A stretch of DNA of 64,000 nt, taken from NCBI RefSeq assembly GCF_014652835.1, contig NZ_BMZO01000005.1, positions 239,535 through 303,534 of the forward strand, written 5' to 3'. The notes beneath the pieces were generated by a model, which saw only the letters and a list, made by a program, of their open reading frames with translations, was not told where the DNA came from and made no database searches. Of this stretch, positions 36,232 to 48,234 are shown in pieces (position 1 is the first letter of the stretch; each line of letters opens with the position of its first letter). Both the position numbers and the translations under genes were made by a program. Origin of the DNA: Limoniibacter endophyticus (GTDB taxonomy: Bacteria > Pseudomonadota > Alphaproteobacteria > Rhizobiales > Rhizobiaceae).

Positions 36232-37479
36232 ATGAGCATTCAGGTCATCATCGAACGGTTAGGCGCGCAGGGCGATGGTATTGGCCATGTCGCCGGCAAG
36301 CCAGTTTTCGTTCCTTTCACATTGCCCGGCGAACGCGTCAATATTGCGCTTGATGCCAAGGGCAAGGGCGCTGTGATGGCCCTTCTGGAAACAGCGGCCA
36401 ATCGTGTTCAGCCGGCCTGCAAGCATTTCACCGAATGCGGCGGTTGCTCGCTGCAGCATCTCCATATGGACGATTATCTCCTGTTCAAGCGTCAGATTCT
36501 CGTTGATGCGCTGCAACGGGAAGGCATTGAAGCCGATGTAGCACCGATCATCGCCTGCGCTCCGCATAGTCGCCGCCGGGTCATTTTCACGGCCCGAAGA
36601 ACCATGTCTGGTATTGTACTCGGCTATTTGCGGGCCCAGTCGCATGAGATCATTGCCATCGAGGAATGCCCCATTGCGCTACCCCGTATTGTCGAGGCAC
36701 TGCACGTTTTTCGGAGCCTTGCCGAACTGATTGCGCATACGTCCGACAGCTTTCACCTCGGTGTAACTGTTACGGAAGCAGGCTTTGATATCGCGACGAG
36801 CGGCCAGGGCAAGGTGGCGGATCGTGCCCGTAAAGAAATTTCCGCTTTCGCGATGGAAAATGGTATCGCCCGTATCAGCGCCGACGGCGAAATCATCATC
36901 GAGCCCAAGAAACCGCACGTAACCTTCGGCAAAGCCGTGGTTGCACCCCCGCCAGGCGCTTTTCTCCAAGCCGTTGCCAGTGCCGAGGATGCCATGTCCG
37001 ACCTGGTGCTCGGTCATCTGGGAAAGTCCAAATCGGTTGCCGACCTCTTTGCCGGTAGCGGGACCTTCGGTCTCCGCATCGCAGGGCGCGCGCAGGTCCA
37101 TGCTGTAGAAGGCGATGACAAGGCCGTCGCTGCCCTCGACCGCGCCATTCGCACCACGCAGGGCATTAAACCGGTCACCGTCGAAAAACGTGATCTCTTC
37201 CGCCGCCCGTTGACCTTCAAGGAACTGAATGCCTACGATGCCGTCGTTTTCGACCCGCCGCGTGCGGGTGCGGAAGACCAGTGCAAACAGCTTGCGCGCG
37301 CGGATGTGGCAAAAGTGGCGGCTGTCTCCTGCAATCCCCAGACACTCGCACGCGATCTGAAAATCCTGCTCGCTGGCGGCTACATTCTCAAGCGCGTCAC
37401 GCCAATCGACCAGTTTCTGTGGTCTTCGCATCTGGAAGCGGTAGCGCTTCTGGAGAAAAAGGTCGTGCGGAGGCGGTAA
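36232..37479 (+). CDS. RNA 5-methyluridine methyltransferase (RlmD/RumA-like)
   Basis: The 415-residue product is a class I SAM-dependent RNA methyltransferase of the TrmA/RlmD group. Cys63, Cys69 and Cys72 (ACKHFTECGGCSLQHL) and a later Cys near 145 are positioned to bind a 4Fe-4S cluster. The SAM loop is VADLFAGSGTFGLR, DPPRAGAEDQ is the substrate motif, and the catalytic Cys is in AVSCNPQTLARDL. Which uridine it methylates cannot be told. It is encoded after tlyA. Confidence 0.9.
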   Translation: MSIQVIIERLGAQGDGIGHVAGKPVFVPFTLPGERVNIALDAKGKGAVMALLETAANRVQPACKHFTECGGCSLQHLHMDDYLLFKRQILVDALQREGIEADVAPIIACAPHSRRRVIFTARRTMSGIVLGYLRAQSHEIIAIEECPIALPRIVEALHVFRSLAELIAHTSDSFHLGVTVTEAGFDIATSGQGKVADRARKEISAFAMENGIARISADGEIIIEPKKPHVTFGKAVVAPPPGAFLQAVASAEDAMSDLVLGHLGKSKSVADLFAGSGTFGLRIAGRAQVHAVEGDDKAVAALDRAIRTTQGIKPVTVEKRDLFRRPLTFKELNAYDAVVFDPPRAGAEDQCKQLARADVAKVAAVSCNPQTLARDLKILLAGGYILKRVTPIDQFLWSSHLEAVALLEKKVVRRR

Positions 37480-37708
37480 CACAAAAATCTCGAACACGCC
37501 TGACGTGCTCAATCGGGAAAAGCGCTTCCAGACACTGTTCCAGTGTCCATAGCGCTCCTGCAAGCCGCGCCAGATGATATTGTTGACGGCAAATATGCAG
37601 AGCCGCCAAAAACAGCCGGTTATCTCGACCCTTGTCGCCTCGCCATGGAAGGGAAGCGCGGAAAACTAAAGCTGCGGCAATCCAAATAGGCGTATCTCTT
37701 CTTGATCT

Positions 37709-38413
37709 CTAGAGAGTGGCAAGAATCTTCTCTACGAAGGCAGGCACGACGAGTGTCGCCGGTCCGTGGTAGGATTCATCGAAATAATCCACCCCTTCCG
37801 ACGGCTCGAGGTTGAGCTCCACCGAGCGGGCACCGGCATAGCGTGCCTGTTGCACGAAGCCTGCGGCTGGATAGACATTGCCGCTGGTGCCGATGGAGAT
37901 GAAGAGATCACATCGCTCCAGCGCGTTTTCAATCTGGTTCATCTTGTAGGGGAACTCGCCGAACCAGACGACGTCGGGCCGCAGATGGCCTGGCGTGCTG
38001 CAAACGCTGCATACATCGTCAGTGGACAGATCGGAAGCGCAGGCAATGCGGTTGCCACAATTGGCGCAGAGTGCTTTTGCCAGCTCGCCATGCATATGCA
38101 CGAGTTTCTGCGAACCGGCGCGCTCGTGCAGGTCATCGATATTCTGCGTGACCAGCAGGAAATCCCCCTTGAACTCCTGCTCGAGCTTGGCAAGCGCCAA
38201 ATGTGCGGCGTTGGGGGCTACATCCGCCAGTTCTCGACGGCGTCCATTATAGAATGTGTGCACCAGTTCCGGCGCTCGCGCAAAGCCTTCCGGTGTCGCG
38301 ACATCCTCGATGCGGTGGCTCGCCCAAAGTCCGTCGCCGTCGCGAAACGTGGCAACGCCGGACTCCGCGGAAATGCCGGCACCGGTCAGGACGACGATCG
38401 ACGTTGCTTTCAT
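37709..38413 (-). CDS. cobB: NAD-dependent protein deacylase (sirtuin)
   Basis: From the ATG at 38413 the product has 234 residues, typical of Cob[16 protein letters not shown] binds [15 protein letters not shown] and HMHGE hold the catalytic His, and four Cys (CANC near 121 and CSVC further on) form the zinc site. FYNGRRREL contains the Tyr-x-x-Arg pair that in class III sirtuins admits acidic acyl groups, so desuccinylase activity is likely in addition to deacetylation. The frame extends to 38494 without similarity. Confidence 0.93.
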   Translation of the reverse strand: MKATSIVVLTGAGISAESGVATFRDGDGLWASHRIEDVATPEGFARAPELVHTFYNGRRRELADVAPNAAHLALAKLEQEFKGDFLLVTQNIDDLHERAGSQKLVHMHGELAKALCANCGNRIACASDLSTDDVCSVCSTPGHLRPDVVWFGEFPYKMNQIENALERCDLFISIGTSGNVYPAAGFVQQARYAGARSVELNLEPSEGVDYFDESYHGPATLVVPAFVEKILATL

Positions 38414-38474
38414 GCGGGGCTTCCCAGGCTTTCGAAATAATGAGCAGGCAGGAAACGCAGCTGAGGAGAAAAAA

Positions 38475-39887
38475 TCAAGCCTGAGTGCCGCCAACCGTCA
38501 CTGCATTCATTCGCAGATGTGGCTGACCTACGCCGACCGGCACCCACTGACCGGCCTTTCCGCACATGCCGATTCCGGTGTCCAGCGCAGAATCATTGCC
38601 GATCATGGTGATGCGCTTCATCGCGTCCGGACCGTTGCCGATCAGCATCGCGCCCTTGATGGGGCGGGTGACCTTACCATCCTCGATCAAATAAGCTTCA
38701 GTGCAACCAAACACGAATTTGCCCGAGGTGATATCGACTTGTCCGCCGCCGAACGAGACGGAATAGATGCCGTTCTTGACCGATGAAATGATTTCTTCCG
38801 GCGTGTGTTCGCCTGCGGTCATGAAAGTGTTGGTCATGCGCGGCATCGGACGATGCGCGTAAGATTCACGCCGCCCATTACCGGTGGCGTCCATCCCCAT
38901 CAGGCGCGCGTTCTGGCGGTCTTGCATGTAGGCGACGAGCTTGCCATCTTCGATCAGGACGTTGCGATTGGTGGGCGTACCCTCGTCATCGATCGAGAGC
39001 GAGCCGCGGCGCTCGGAAATCGTGCCGTCATCGACGACGGTCACGCCTTTGGCCGCGACCTGCTGTCCGAGCAATCCGGCAAATGCAGATGTCTTCTTGC
39101 GATTGAAATCGCCCTCCAGGCCGTGGCCGACGGCCTCGTGCAACATGACTCCTGGCCAACCCGAACCGAGTACGACATCGAAAGTGCCTGCCGGGGCAGG
39201 AGCGGCAGCCAGGTTGACCAGCGCCTGACGCAGCGCTTCCTCCGCTGTTTCCTGCCATTTTCCATCCGCAAGAAATTCGCCGAAGCCTTTGCGCCCCCCG
39301 GCACCGGCACTGCCGGTTTCCTGGTGATCGCCATCGCCAACGACCACGGAAACGTTCAGACGTACCAGCGGTCGAACATCCGTCAGATGCTGGCCATCGG
39401 CACGTAGGATCTCAATGTGGCTCCAGGAGGCGGCCATCGACACGGTGACCTGACGTACGCGCGCATCCCTGGCGCGCAGATGCGCATCAATTTCGGTCAG
39501 AAGCTTGGCCTTGGCGGCAAAGTCCGGTGCATCGATCGGGTTTACGTCGTCATAAAGGCGCTGATTGGTGGGGCGCGGGCCTTCCGCTGGTTTGCCCTCA
39601 CGTCCCGTCTTCACGGTTGAAACAGCTTCCGAGGCTCGGGCGAGTGCTGCTTTCGTGAGTTCGCCGGAATGCGCGTAACCGGAAGTTTCACCAATCACGC
39701 TGCGCAGACCGAACCCGCGATCGGTGGCGAAATTGGCGGTCTTCAGCTTTCCATCATCGAAGAGTAGCGATTCGTTCTGGCTCTGCTGGAGATAAAGCTC
39801 GCCATCGTCACAGCCGTGAACGGTATCCGCGACGAGCTTGCGAATTGATTCTTCCGAGACATCGAACTGGGAAAGCAGGCTTTGCAT
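38475..39887 (-). CDS. tldD: Metalloprotease TldD
   Basis: TldD pairs with TldE/PmbA in a zinc protease that trims small peptides such as microcin B17 and degrades CcdA. The product has 470 residues from the ATG at 39887. [18 protein letters not shown] contains the HExxxH zinc site, GDFN and [18 protein letters not shown] near the C-terminus are family hallmarks. PmbA is not encoded in the window. An upstream frame to 39938 covers a terminator and is not used. Confidence 0.93.
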   Translation of the reverse strand: MQSLLSQFDVSEESIRKLVADTVHGCDDGELYLQQSQNESLLFDDGKLKTANFATDRGFGLRSVIGETSGYAHSGELTKAALARASEAVSTVKTGREGKPAEGPRPTNQRLYDDVNPIDAPDFAAKAKLLTEIDAHLRARDARVRQVTVSMAASWSHIEILRADGQHLTDVRPLVRLNVSVVVGDGDHQETGSAGAGGRKGFGEFLADGKWQETAEEALRQALVNLAAAPAPAGTFDVVLGSGWPGVMLHEAVGHGLEGDFNRKKTSAFAGLLGQQVAAKGVTVVDDGTISERRGSLSIDDEGTPTNRNVLIEDGKLVAYMQDRQNARLMGMDATGNGRRESYAHRPMPRMTNTFMTAGEHTPEEIISSVKNGIYSVSFGGGQVDITSGKFVFGCTEAYLIEDGKVTRPIKGAMLIGNGPDAMKRITMIGNDSALDTGIGMCGKAGQWVPVGVGQPHLRMNAVTVGGTQA

Positions 39888-39913
39888 GATCTCGGCCTTT
39901 TTGAATGCGCTGA

Positions 39914-39945
39914 TAAAAAAAGCCCGGCGGGAAACCACGCCAGGC
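39914..39945 (-). terminator. Terminator of the ialB-type gene
   Basis: Read on the minus strand, an 8-bp stem with one G-T pair (39938-39945 with 39922-39929) and an eight-base loop is followed at once by T7. It lies about 33 bases past the stop of the IalB-family gene and ahead of tldD. Confidence 0.85.
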
Positions 39946-39977
39946 GCGTCATCATTTCATTTAGGTGAATGGACCGC

Positions 39978-40499
39978 CTACTGCAACGCCTTGAAGCCGT
40001 CGGCAAAGCCGCTGAGATCGACCGGAATGCCGATGCCTTCTTCAGGGGTTTGAAAAACAATAAAGGTGGCCGACTGGCCCGCATTGAACGTGTCGAGCAG
40101 CGATTTCTCCAGAATGACTTCCGCATAGCAGCCGTCCTGGAAACAGCGCACGAAGTAGGCGCGGCCAATGTCCTTGCCATCAACATTGAGTCCCAGGCCA
40201 TTTGGCAGCAGTACACCGAGCGGCGCCAGAACGCGCAATATCTCGCTTTTGCCGTCTGCCGTTCGCAGAACGACAACCGATAGACCGACTTCGGGACGAT
40301 CTTCAGCAACAACATTTTGCATCAGGACGCATTGCTCTGCGCTCGCGCCGGCCGGCGTATCGCAGATCACCGACCACGCGCCGTGAGTCGATTTTACGTT
40401 GCCTTCCGGGGCGGACTGCTGGGCCAGCGCAGGGGCAGCAATCATGAAAAGTCCGGAAAGAACAGACAGGGCGCTCGTGCGCAGATGTCTCGAAATCAT
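39978..40499 (-). CDS. Invasion-associated locus B (IalB) family protein
   Basis: The 173-residue product has a signal peptide (about 1-26, ending APALA) and a beta-rich periplasmic or outer-membrane domain. Two Cys pairs (VICDTPAGASAEQC and VRCFQDGC) are conserved in the family and probably form disulfides. In Bartonella IalB is linked to erythrocyte entry; in other Rhizobiales several paralogues exist with no assigned role. It is a single-gene unit with its own terminator. Confidence 0.88.
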   Translation of the reverse strand: MISRHLRTSALSVLSGLFMIAAPALAQQSAPEGNVKSTHGAWSVICDTPAGASAEQCVLMQNVVAEDRPEVGLSVVVLRTADGKSEILRVLAPLGVLLPNGLGLNVDGKDIGRAYFVRCFQDGCYAEVILEKSLLDTFNAGQSATFIVFQTPEEGIGIPVDLSGFADGFKALQ

Positions 40500-40893
40500 G
40501 TCTCATCCCTTGCGAATCGGCGGATTATCGCAGCTTCTGGCAGGTAAAGGAAGGGAAAGCCCTTGTTCAAGCCATTTTCGCTTTGTGCGGCAGGAAAACA
40601 AAGCTCTGATAGGTAATTCGGTCATAAATGCGGCCTGGAGTCGCAAGCAGAAACGGATGATTGTGCGATTGTGCTCGAATGTGCATGCTGAATAGGCTTA
40701 TGTTGTGAATAAGATCACTGGTCTGCCCGGAGGAGTGCGCGCAAATATGCCGCATGGGCAAGCAAGCTGATTTGTTGCGGAGCGAACCGCAGTATGATTT
40801 GAACAAGTGAGGCGTGGTTGGGAAAGCATGCTCCCGACAGCTCACGCGTTTGAACGCCGCGAGAAACACGCGGCGGAAGGGGAGAGAGAAGGG
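40500..40893. other. Divergent regulatory region upstream of the oxidase operon
   Basis: About 390 bases separate the starts of the IalB-type gene (leftward) and ctaC (rightward). I see no gene and no promoter that I can assign with confidence. A perfect 7-bp stem-loop sits just before the ctaC ribosome-binding site. The region probably carries promoters for both directions. Confidence 0.5.
40855..40875 (+). promoter_or_regulatory. Stem-loop in the ctaC leader
   Basis: A perfect, all-GC 7-bp stem (40855-40861 with 40869-40875) encloses a seven-base loop and ends 18 bases before the ctaC start. It could influence translation or mRNA stability; that is inference. Confidence 0.4.
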
Positions 40894-41781
40894 ATGATGA
40901 ACAGTTTAGCGGGACGCCCGTCTCGCCTGTGCACCGCAATCGCCTTGGCCCTTTTGGCTGGCACCGGCGGCGCACTGGCAGACCAGCCAACGCCTTGGCA
41001 GGCTCGGTTTCAGGAAGCCGCGACCGGCATCATGCACGAGATTACCTGGTTCGAGCATTATACGCTCTGGTTTATCATTCCGATTACCCTGCTCGTTCTC
41101 GCGTTGCTTGGCTGGTGCATGTTCCGCTACAGCGAGAAGCGCAACCCGATTCCCTCGCGCACGAGCCATAATACAACGATCGAGGTGATCTGGACGGTGG
41201 GGCCAGTTCTCATTCTTCTCGCCTTGGCTGTACCGTCCTTCGCTCTGCTTACCTCGCAATACACCCCTCCGGAAGAGCCGGCGCTGACAATCAAGGCGAC
41301 GGCGAACCAGTGGAACTGGGACTATGAGTATCAGGTCGGGGAAACATTTTCCTTCAACTCGGCTCTGCTGCCGGATAATGCGCGCGCCGATGCAGGCAAG
41401 GAAGACCGGGGGCGCTATCCCCGTCTTCTTGCGGTCGATAATGAAGTGGTCGTGCCGGTGAATACGACGGTGCGTCTGCTGGTAACGGCAAGCGATGTGA
41501 TCCATGCCTTCGCGCTGCCGGCTTTCGGCCTCAAGACCGATGCGGTGCCGGGGCGCATTAACGAAACCTGGTTCAAGGCGCAGAAGGAGGGGATGTACTA
41601 CGGTCAATGCTCCGAATTATGCGGACAGGACCATGCCTACATGCCTATCGCGATCCACGTCGTGCCGCAAGCTGACTATGAACAGTGGGTAGCGCGTGCT
41701 GCGACAGATGTGCCGGGTGCAAACCGCGCATTGCAGGCAAAGATTGACAGTGAGACGAACGTCGCCGACGCCGGCAACTGA
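40894..41781 (+). CDS. ctaC: Cytochrome c oxidase subunit II (aa3 type)
   Basis: Subunit II receives electrons from cytochrome c at the dinuclear CuA site. The product of 295 residues has a signal peptide (about 1-29), two membrane helices (about 57-78 and 97-120) and a periplasmic cupredoxin domain with CuA ligands His204, Cys239, Glu241, Cys243, His247 and Met250. I start at the ATG at 40894, with a purine-rich ribosome site; the frame is open to 40807. It leads the oxidase gene cluster. Confidence 0.95.
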   Translation: MMNSLAGRPSRLCTAIALALLAGTGGALADQPTPWQARFQEAATGIMHEITWFEHYTLWFIIPITLLVLALLGWCMFRYSEKRNPIPSRTSHNTTIEVIWTVGPVLILLALAVPSFALLTSQYTPPEEPALTIKATANQWNWDYEYQVGETFSFNSALLPDNARADAGKEDRGRYPRLLAVDNEVVVPVNTTVRLLVTASDVIHAFALPAFGLKTDAVPGRINETWFKAQKEGMYYGQCSELCGQDHAYMPIAIHVVPQADYEQWVARAATDVPGANRALQAKIDSETNVADAGN

Positions 41782-41796
41782 CTTCGTCGGATGTGA

Positions 41797-43461
<1,665 letters not shown>

Positions 43462-43549
43462 GTGCATTCGCCTTGCCGGGCGGAGCGTTCCGCACTAAAC
43501 AATTGCCGGAGGAGGAGCCGGCAAAACGAGACAAGAAAACGGTTATCCG

Positions 43550-44485
43550 ATGACCATTGTGAATGAACAGTATCACGCAGACAATTCCGGACTGGTTTCG
43601 GAAGCGATGGCGCGCGACTATGTTTCGCTCCTCAAGCCGCGCGTCATGTCGCTCGTGGTATTCACTGCGATTGTCGGCATGTTGGCCGCTCCGGGATCGA
43701 TCAACCCGTTCATCGGCTTCATCGCCATTCTGATGATCGCCATTGGTGGCGGTGCGTCAGGGGCTCTTAATATGTGGTATGATGCCGATATTGACGCCGT
43801 GATGAGCCGCACGTCAAGGCGCCCGATTCCCAGCGGCCGCATTCGCGGCAGCGATGCGCTTGCATTCGGCGTGGTGCTCTCGGCGCTCTCTGTGCTGACG
43901 CTTGGAACACTGGTCAACTGGTTTTCGGGCGCGTTTCTCGCTTTCACCATCTTCTTCTACGTCGTCATCTATACGATGTGGCTGAAACGCTCGACGCCGC
44001 AGAACATTGTTATCGGCGGCGCGGCCGGTGCCTTTCCGCCTATGATCGGCTGGGCGGCGGTTACAGGCGGCGTCAGCCTGGAAAGCATTATCCTTTTTGC
44101 CATCATCTTCCTTTGGACCCCCCCGCACTTCTGGGCACTGGCGCTGTTCAAATCGGACGATTACGGGCGCGCCGGGGTGCCGATGCTGCCTAACGTTGCG
44201 GGTCATGCCGCAACGCGTCTGCAGATCCTTGTCTATACGCTGATCGTTGCACCGCTGGGCGTAGCTCCGTGGCTGCTGGGATATCGCAGCGCCTTTTATG
44301 GCTTCCTGGCCTTCGCTCTTGGTGCCTGGTTCATTTATCGCGCGATTGCCGTCTACCGTATGCCTGACAGCGATACGCAGATGGTCCCCGCCAAGAAGAT
44401 GTTCAAGTTTTCGCTTGTCTACCTGTCGGCGATTTTCGCCGTATATCTGGTCGAAAGCGTCGTGGTTCGTTTCTATGGAGCATAA
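43550..44485 (+). CDS. ctaB: Protoheme IX farnesyltransferase (heme O synthase)
   Basis: CtaB (CoxB/CyoE family) attaches a farnesyl group to heme B to make heme O, the precursor of heme A. It is a UbiA-superfamily membrane enzyme of 311 residues with the Asp-rich motif [19 protein letters not shown] in the first cytoplasmic loop and a second conserved loop near [12 protein letters not shown]. It sits in the oxidase cluster, and its last eleven bases overlap coxF. Confidence 0.96.
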   Translation: MTIVNEQYHADNSGLVSEAMARDYVSLLKPRVMSLVVFTAIVGMLAAPGSINPFIGFIAILMIAIGGGASGALNMWYDADIDAVMSRTSRRPIPSGRIRGSDALAFGVVLSALSVLTLGTLVNWFSGAFLAFTIFFYVVIYTMWLKRSTPQNIVIGGAAGAFPPMIGWAAVTGGVSLESIILFAIIFLWTPPHFWALALFKSDDYGRAGVPMLPNVAGHAATRLQILVYTLIVAPLGVAPWLLGYRSAFYGFLAFALGAWFIYRAIAVYRMPDSDTQMVPAKKMFKFSLVYLSAIFAVYLVESVVVRFYGA

Positions 44486-44657
44486 GCGGGTGGAGCATAC
44501 GCAAAGTGAAGGGGAAGTGGTGCTGACGGAGGCGCAGAAAAAGGCGCGCCGCAGCCGGTCCATTGCCATTGCACTCGCGCTCGCTGCCATGGTCGTCCTT
44601 TTTTATATCGCCACAATCGTCAAATTTGGACCGGAGCTGTTCCAGAGGCCACTGTAA
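44475..44657 (+). CDS. coxF: Small cytochrome oxidase-associated membrane protein (CoxF type)
   Basis: The 60-residue product starts at ATG 44475, inside the end of ctaB. It has a charged N-terminal half ([13 protein letters not shown]) and one membrane helix (about 29-48, [20 protein letters not shown]), ending in [11 protein letters not shown]. It matches the small CoxF-type proteins found at this position in rhizobial oxidase operons; its exact role, probably in assembly, is unknown. A longer upstream frame in the same phase is only a ctaB shadow. Confidence 0.75.
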   Translation: MEHKRVEHTQSEGEVVLTEAQKKARRSRSIAIALALAAMVVLFYIATIVKFGPELFQRPL

Positions 44658-44745
44658 ACCAGCGAACCGGCAAGTCGGGTCGCAATAGCGAGAGACTGAG
44701 CAATAGAACGTTCGAAAGAGCGAAATTGCTGCGGGGAGGGAGGAG

Positions 44746-45375
44746 ATGAGCAACATGCGCAATGCGTCTTCCACCGACAGGTCCAACCTGCGGGTGGCGC
44801 TGATGTGCGGCACCATCTTCTTCTCCATGGTGGGGCTCGCTTTCGCATCCGTGCCGCTCTATCGCTTATTTTGTCAGGTGACCGGCTATGGCGGCACGAC
44901 GCAGCGCGCAGAGCAACAATATTCCGATACCATACTGGATCGCGAAATCACGGTCCGCTTCGACGCGAATACATCCGGCGGGCTAGGCTGGGATTTTGCG
45001 CCGGTGCAGCGCGACGTGACGCTGAAGCTCGGCGAAACGGTGCAGATCGCCTATAAGGCGCAGAACAAGGCCTCTTATTCGACTTCCGGGCGAGCGACCT
45101 TTAATGTGACGCCCGAACTGGCCGGCGCCTATTTCAACAAGATCGAGTGTTTTTGCTTCACCGATACCGAGCTGAAACCGGGCGAAACGCTCGACATGCC
45201 GGTCGTGTTCTTCGTTGATCCCGATATTATCAATGCACCGGAACTGAAAAACATCCGCACCATCACATTGTCCTATACCTTCTTCCCGCTGGACAGGGAC
45301 AAGCCGCAGGCAAATTCGGCAAAGCTGGGAGAAGGTGAGGAGGAACACCGAAAGGTCGAGGGCAACAATGGCTGA
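44746..45375 (+). CDS. ctaG: Cytochrome c oxidase assembly protein CtaG (Cox11)
   Basis: CtaG delivers copper to the CuB site of subunit I. The 209-residue product has an N-terminal cytoplasmic stretch, one membrane helix at about 17-38 and a periplasmic immunoglobulin-like domain. [15 protein letters not shown] contains the Cys-Phe-Cys copper-binding pair and FCQVTGYGG is the conserved sequence after the membrane helix. It overlaps the ctaE start by eight bases. Confidence 0.95.
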   Translation: MSNMRNASSTDRSNLRVALMCGTIFFSMVGLAFASVPLYRLFCQVTGYGGTTQRAEQQYSDTILDREITVRFDANTSGGLGWDFAPVQRDVTLKLGETVQIAYKAQNKASYSTSGRATFNVTPELAGAYFNKIECFCFTDTELKPGETLDMPVVFFVDPDIINAPELKNIRTITLSYTFFPLDRDKPQANSAKLGEGEEEHRKVEGNNG

Positions 45376-46252
45376 CGCGCATACCAAACACCATGATTAT
45401 CATCTCGTCGATCCCAGCCCCTGGCCGTTCATGGCTGGCATCGCGGCCTTCCTTATGGCAATCGGCGGCGTGGCCTGGATGCAGTCGCTGAAAGGCGGCG
45501 CGCTGCCTCTATTCGGTTTCGATTTTGCAACCGCGCATTGGTACATCTTCGCCATCGGCTTGGCACTGATGCTCTACGTTATGTACGCCTGGTGGGCGGA
45601 CACGATCAAGGAGGGGCAGGAAGGCGCACACACGCCAGTGGTGCTCCTGCACCTGCGCTACGGCATGATCATGTTCATCGCCTCCGAGGTAATGTTCTTT
45701 GTCGCTTGGTTCTGGGCCTTCTTCGATGCCAGCCTTTTCCCTGGCGAGGCAACGCAGGCAACGCGCGCGGAATTCACCGGTGGGACTTGGCCGCCCCAGG
45801 GTATCGAGGTGCTCGATCCGTTCCATCTACCTCTATATAATACGATCATTCTGCTGCTTTCAGGCACAACGGTAACCTGGGCGCATCACGCGTTGCTGCA
45901 TAATGATCGCCGGGGTGTGATTGCCGGATTGTCGCTCACCGTCGCGCTCGGGGTGCTTTTCTCCTATGTCCAGTATTATGAATATGCCCATGCTCCGTTC
46001 GAGTTCGCCAATTCGATCTATGGCGCGACCTTCTTCATGGCGACGGGGTTTCACGGCTTCCATGTGATCATCGGCACGATCTTCCTGGCTGTTTGTCTGA
46101 TCCGAGCAATCAAGGGCCATTTCACTCCGGAACGCCATTACGCGTTCGAAGCCGCTGCCTGGTATTGGCACTTCGTCGACGTCGTTTGGCTTTTTCTGTT
46201 TGCCTCGATCTACGTCTGGGCATCATTCGGCGCGACGATTGCCACGCATTGA
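45368..46252 (+). CDS. ctaE: Cytochrome c oxidase subunit III
   Basis: Subunit III has seven membrane helices and stabilises proton uptake by subunit I. I use the ATG at 45368 (294 residues), which overlaps the end of ctaG. The product starts [20 protein letters not shown], the usual N-terminal Pro-Trp-Pro region, and has [15 protein letters not shown] and [16 protein letters not shown]. It is the last structural subunit in the operon; SURF1 follows after 81 bases. Confidence 0.95.
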   Translation: MADAHTKHHDYHLVDPSPWPFMAGIAAFLMAIGGVAWMQSLKGGALPLFGFDFATAHWYIFAIGLALMLYVMYAWWADTIKEGQEGAHTPVVLLHLRYGMIMFIASEVMFFVAWFWAFFDASLFPGEATQATRAEFTGGTWPPQGIEVLDPFHLPLYNTIILLLSGTTVTWAHHALLHNDRRGVIAGLSLTVALGVLFSYVQYYEYAHAPFEFANSIYGATFFMATGFHGFHVIIGTIFLAVCLIRAIKGHFTPERHYAFEAAAWYWHFVDVVWLFLFASIYVWASFGATIATH

Positions 46253-46333
46253 TCGCATCTCGCTCTGCGCCCAGCCTTCGCTTTCGATCGGAGGTTGTGG
46301 CCTGAGCTGTGCGGGCGAGAGCGCAAGTAAAGT

Positions 46334-47098
46334 ATGAGCATGTCCACCGATAGCGGCCGCCCCCTCAACAAGCGCCTCCTTGTCTTCACGTTCGTCGTCT
46401 ACGGGCTGGTGATGGCAGCACTTCTGTCGCTCGGTACGTGGCAGGTGCAGCGTCTGGCGTGGAAGGAAGGGCTGCTCGCCAATATTCAGGCGCGGACAAG
46501 CGATACTCCTGCAAGTCTAACCGAGATTGAGATGCTTTATGCAAAAGGCGAGGATATCGAATATCGGCCGGTCGTTCTGCACGGCACGTTCGATCACACG
46601 CAGGAAAGTCATTTCTTCGCCACCCATAAAGGAGAAAGCGGCTTCTATCTTTATACGCCACTTATACTGACTGACGGACGCACGGTGATCGTCAATCGGG
46701 GGTTCGTTCCCTATGCGTTGAAGGACCAGACGACGCGACCGGAAACACTTGTAGGGAGCGCGGTGGAAGTCATCGGTCTTGCACGCAATCGTCTGCCCGA
46801 AAAGCCTTCCTTCATCGTTCCTGAAAACGACCCGTCCAAGAACCTGTATTACTGGAAGGATTGGGTAGTGATGGTGGAGCAGGCTGGCCTCGATCCGTCC
46901 CGCACATTGCCCTTCTTCGTCGATGAGCGCGCCCGCGAAGGCGAACCTTTTTATCCCGTGGGCGGCGTTACTCTTGTCGATCTGCCTAACAGCCATCTGC
47001 AATATGCACTGACCTGGTATGGACTTGCTGCGACGCTGACTATCATGCTGATATTCTGGCTGGTGGCTTCAATCCGAAGAACACGATTGGCCTCCTGA
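46334..47098 (+). CDS. SURF1-family heme a insertion protein
   Basis: SURF1 (Shy1) proteins help insert heme a into subunit I. The 254-residue product has one membrane helix near each end (about 19-39 and 228-246) enclosing a periplasmic domain with GTWQVQRLAWKEGLL and VIVNRGFVPYALKD, both typical. It continues the oxidase operon. In some relatives a DUF983 gene lies between ctaE and this gene; none is seen in the 81-base gap. Confidence 0.92.
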   Translation: MSMSTDSGRPLNKRLLVFTFVVYGLVMAALLSLGTWQVQRLAWKEGLLANIQARTSDTPASLTEIEMLYAKGEDIEYRPVVLHGTFDHTQESHFFATHKGESGFYLYTPLILTDGRTVIVNRGFVPYALKDQTTRPETLVGSAVEVIGLARNRLPEKPSFIVPENDPSKNLYYWKDWVVMVEQAGLDPSRTLPFFVDERAREGEPFYPVGGVTLVDLPNSHLQYALTWYGLAATLTIMLIFWLVASIRRTRLAS

Positions 47099-47106
47099 AA
47101 GCGCAT

Positions 47107-47137
47107 AAGACCTGGGCTAAATGCAACCACAGGTCTT
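47107..47137 (+). other. Inverted repeat between surf1 and ispH
   Basis: A perfect 8-bp inverted repeat (47107-47114 with 47130-47137) has a 15-base loop and is followed by a pyrimidine-rich stretch. It could be a weak terminator for the oxidase operon or part of the ispH leader. Confidence 0.4.
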
Positions 47138-47199
47138 GATCACGCCTCTTTCCCTTGACAGACGGGGGGCAAGCCTTCATCTCCCAGGGAACTGAAAGA

Positions 47200-48234
47200 A
47201 TGGACGACATGGTACAATCAGTTCCCGCGAACGCATCCTCTAAGCCGCCACTCACGATCCGACTGTGCGAACCGCGCGGTTTTTGCGCCGGCGTCGACCG
47301 CGCCATTCAGATCGTCGTTCTGGCGCTGAAGAAGTATGGTGCACCGGTCTATGTTCGTCACGAGATCGTGCACAATAAATACGTTGTCGAAGGTCTCAAG
47401 GCGATGGGCGCGGTCTTCATAGAAGAACTGCACGAAATTCCAGCCGAGCATATCGATTCTCCAGTTGTTTTTTCGGCTCATGGCGTGCCGAAATCGGTGC
47501 CGCGCGACGCTCAAGCGCGCAACCTTCTCTATCTTGACGCAACTTGTCCGCTGGTTTCCAAGGTCCACAAGCAGGCGATCCGTCACCACCGCTTGGGACG
47601 TCATGTGCTTCTCGTCGGTCATGCCGGTCATCCGGAAGTAATTGGTACGATGGGCCAGCTGGAAGACGGCGCGGTGACCCTGATCGAGACGGAGGAAGAT
47701 GTCGCCAATCTCAAGCGCGAAGAGGGGCAGGAACTCGGATTCGTGTCGCAGACTACTCTATCGGTCGATGATACGGAGGCGATTCTCAAGGCCTTGATGA
47801 CGCGCTTTCCCGACGTGCATGCTCCGGCAGCTGAATCGATCTGTTATGCGACCACCAACCGTCAGGACGCAGTGAAGGAAGCAGCTCCTGGCGTCGATAT
47901 GTTTCTTATCGTCGGGGCGCCGAACTCCTCCAATTCCATGCGTCTTGTCGAAGTGGCGACGCGTTTCGGTGCGAAGGATTCCATGCTTGTGCAAGGGGCT
48001 GCTGATATTGACTGGTCGAAGGTTGAGGGCATTGCGACGCTCGGCCTTTCTGCCGGTGCGTCAGCTCCGGAAATTCTCGTTGACGAAATCATCAACGGTT
48101 TCCGTGACCGCTTTGACGTCACGCTCGACCTCGCCATCACGGCAAAAGAGACAGAAAACTTCCCCGTCATGCGCGCGTTGCGCGATGTGGAACTGACGCG
48201 TCAGGACATGGCTTATTTCAATGGAGCAGCCTGA
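47200..48234 (+). CDS. ispH: 4-hydroxy-3-methylbut-2-enyl diphosphate reductase
   Basis: IspH (LytB) is the last MEP-pathway enzyme and makes isopentenyl and dimethylallyl diphosphate with a 4Fe-4S cluster. The cluster Cys are in [28 protein letters not shown] and [13 protein letters not shown]. From the ATG at 47200 (AGGGA eight bases upstream) the length is 344 residues; a further ATG lies at 47209. The stop and the thrB start share a base (TGATG). Confidence 0.95.
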   Translation: MDDMVQSVPANASSKPPLTIRLCEPRGFCAGVDRAIQIVVLALKKYGAPVYVRHEIVHNKYVVEGLKAMGAVFIEELHEIPAEHIDSPVVFSAHGVPKSVPRDAQARNLLYLDATCPLVSKVHKQAIRHHRLGRHVLLVGHAGHPEVIGTMGQLEDGAVTLIETEEDVANLKREEGQELGFVSQTTLSVDDTEAILKALMTRFPDVHAPAAESICYATTNRQDAVKEAAPGVDMFLIVGAPNSSNSMRLVEVATRFGAKDSMLVQGAADIDWSKVEGIATLGLSAGASAPEILVDEIINGFRDRFDVTLDLAITAKETENFPVMRALRDVELTRQDMAYFNGAA

